Position numbers and translations under genes: made by a program. A stretch of DNA of 6,073 nt from Chloroflexota bacterium (GTDB taxonomy: Bacteria; Chloroflexota; Anaerolineae; 4572-78; J111). The first letter of the stretch is position 1, and the number at the start of each line of letters is the position of its first letter. Shown piece after piece: positions 5,407 through 6,073 of the stretch. Under the pieces are notes generated by a model. It had not been told where the DNA came from. It did not search any database and saw nothing but the letters and a program-made list of their open reading frames with translations. Location: contig RFJV01000484.1 in assembly GCA_003694775.1 (NCBI GenBank), positions 1 through 6,073 on the forward strand, in the 5' to 3' direction.

Positions 5407-5971
5407 AGCTTATCTCGTTGGTGGCCTTGAAAATATCGTAATGCTGGAGGGTCATTTTTATCCCGGCCTGCCGGCTGAACGCTTTGAGCCGGTGGTGAAC
5501 TGTTTCCCGCTGGGGGCAGTCGCTCAAATCAACCAGCAGAATCATCACAAACTGGTCATCCGCGGCGGAGGTGGAAATGTCGAGGATGTTGATGTTGTTT
5601 TCGGCGCAGAAGCGGGACACGGAAGCCACAAAACCCACCCGCCGTTTGCCGCTGGCGGTGAGAACGTAGGCCGCGGCGGACCGGTCGGGGTCGAGGGTGG
5701 GGTGGGCGTCCGGGGCCGGTTTGACGGCGATTTCCAGGGGGGTGGCGCTCCGGGAATCGACCGCGGCCAGGGTCTGTTTGATGGTGTCGGCGGTCACGTT
5801 AGAGGGGAAGGTGACCAGCAAAATCATGGTGAAATAGCCCTGCAGGACGCTCTGGCGCATATCCACAATTTCGCCCTGCAGGTTGGTCAGTGCGGTGGAT
5901 ACTTCAAATACAATGCCCACCCGGTCGCGCGACATCACCGTAATGATGAATGGCTGGCTGGACGTGGTCAT
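5393..5971 (-). CDS. Tandem ACT-domain protein (UPF0237/GcvR-like)
   Basis: The protein has 192 residues from the ATG at 5971-5969, with GGGGG (5976-5980) 4 nt upstream as a possible ribosome site. The frame stays open to the window edge, but the extra upstream residues match no ACT sequence. ACT domain 1 spans residues 7-85, with FIITVMSRDRVGIVFEVSTAL and DMRQSVLQGYFTMILLV (37-53). ACT domain 2 spans 100-185, with YVLTASGKRRVGFVASVSRF and DISTSAADDQFVMILLV (131-147), and ends IKMTLQHYDIFKATNEI. That ending resembles the C-terminus of single-domain UPF0237 proteins, which are about 90 residues long. ACT domains bind amino acids or other small ligands to control partner proteins. The glycine-binding-type turns (D-R-V-G-I, 16-20; R-R-V-G-F, 110-114) are present in both. 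The gene overlaps the UPF0210 start by 14 nt, so a ligand-sensing partner of UPF0210 is likely, though the ligand is unknown. The two halves suggest duplication or fusion of a UPF0237 domain. Confidence 0.9.
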   Translation of the reverse strand: MTTSSQPFIITVMSRDRVGIVFEVSTALTNLQGEIVDMRQSVLQGYFTMILLVTFPSNVTADTIKQTLAAVDSRSATPLEIAVKPAPDAHPTLDPDRSAAAYVLTASGKRRVGFVASVSRFCAENNINILDISTSAADDQFVMILLVDLSDCPQRETVHHRLKAFSRQAGIKMTLQHYDIFKATNEISYDTF

Positions 5972-5989
5972 ATAACCCCCGGCAGATAA

Positions 5990-6017
5990 AGGATGAAGGA
6001 TGAGGGCGGAAGGCGGA
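5990..6017. repeat. Heptanucleotide tandem repeat, four units
   Basis: AGGATGA, AGGATGA, GGGCGGA and AGGCGGA follow each other without gaps: two identical 7-bp units and two diverged ones. The repeat lies 19 nt before the ACT gene's start (on the minus strand it reads in the leader). It resembles the short tandem heptamers seen in intergenic DNA of some bacteria. No function is evident. Confidence 0.6.
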
Positions 6018-6033
6018 ATACCCTGGAACTGCC

Positions 6034-6071
6034 GCCCTGCCTGGAGGATACTCCAATTCGGCGGGCAGGGC
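6034..6071. repeat. GC-rich inverted repeat with nested hairpin
   Basis: GCCCTGCC (6034-6041) is the reverse complement of GGCAGGGC (6064-6071). Directly inside it, TGGAG (6042-6046) pairs with CTCCA (6051-6055) around a GATA loop. The two stems stack on one side and leave an 8-nt bulge (6056-6063) on the other. It lies about 63-100 nt upstream of the ACT gene start and runs almost to the window edge. It could be the end of a terminator for a gene beyond the window or part of a structured leader; no T-run follows within the window. Confidence 0.5.
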
Positions 6072-6073
6072 AA

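Overview
The window is about 6 kb of GC-rich DNA from a bacterium. It reads as ordinary chromosome with no transposase, phage gene, CRISPR array or rRNA/tRNA gene. Three traits are compatible with Chloroflexota (Anaerolineae-like) but prove nothing: a lipoprotein HlyD-type adaptor paired with a TolB-like propeller protein, a UPF0210 gene paired with an ACT-domain gene, and short tandem repeats in intergenic leaders. This assignment is inference; no phylogenetic marker is present.

Layout, left to right. Positions 1-141 are the tail of an ABC transporter ATPase on the + strand. It meets, tail to tail with 6 nt between stop codons, a minus-strand gene (148-828) for a soluble YdcF/DUF218-like protein. 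Positions 829-1215 are a gene-free control region. It holds a near-consensus sigma70 promoter (904-932), a near-perfect palindrome of TetR-operator type just downstream (939-955), an 8-bp tandem repeat array (1033-1088) framed by inverted repeats, and a second promoter with an extended -10 element (1145-1173).

These signals lead into a two-gene + strand operon. The first gene is a lipoprotein HlyD-family periplasmic adaptor (1216-2511) whose coiled-coil arm is built from a 26-residue repeat. The second, 22 nt later, is a secreted protein with an N-terminal globular domain and a TolB/PD40-type beta-propeller (2534-3982). A strong hairpin (3993-4020) ends the operon. The usual ABC ATPase and permease partners of such an adaptor are not in the operon.

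The right third is a minus-strand operon, read right to left: a tandem ACT-domain protein (5393-5971) whose end overlaps by 14 nt the start of a UPF0210/'PFL family' protein (4027-5406). The pairing of an ACT protein with UPF0210 is known from other bacteria, but its biochemical role is not established. The leader of this operon contains a heptanucleotide repeat (5990-6017) and a GC-rich stem (6034-6071) at the window edge.

The most noteworthy points are the doubly promoted, palindrome-controlled and repeat-containing leader of the adaptor gene, the modular coiled-coil of the adaptor, its pairing with a beta-propeller protein, and the duplicated ACT domain in the UPF0210 operon. I see no clear evidence of a wholly new system.
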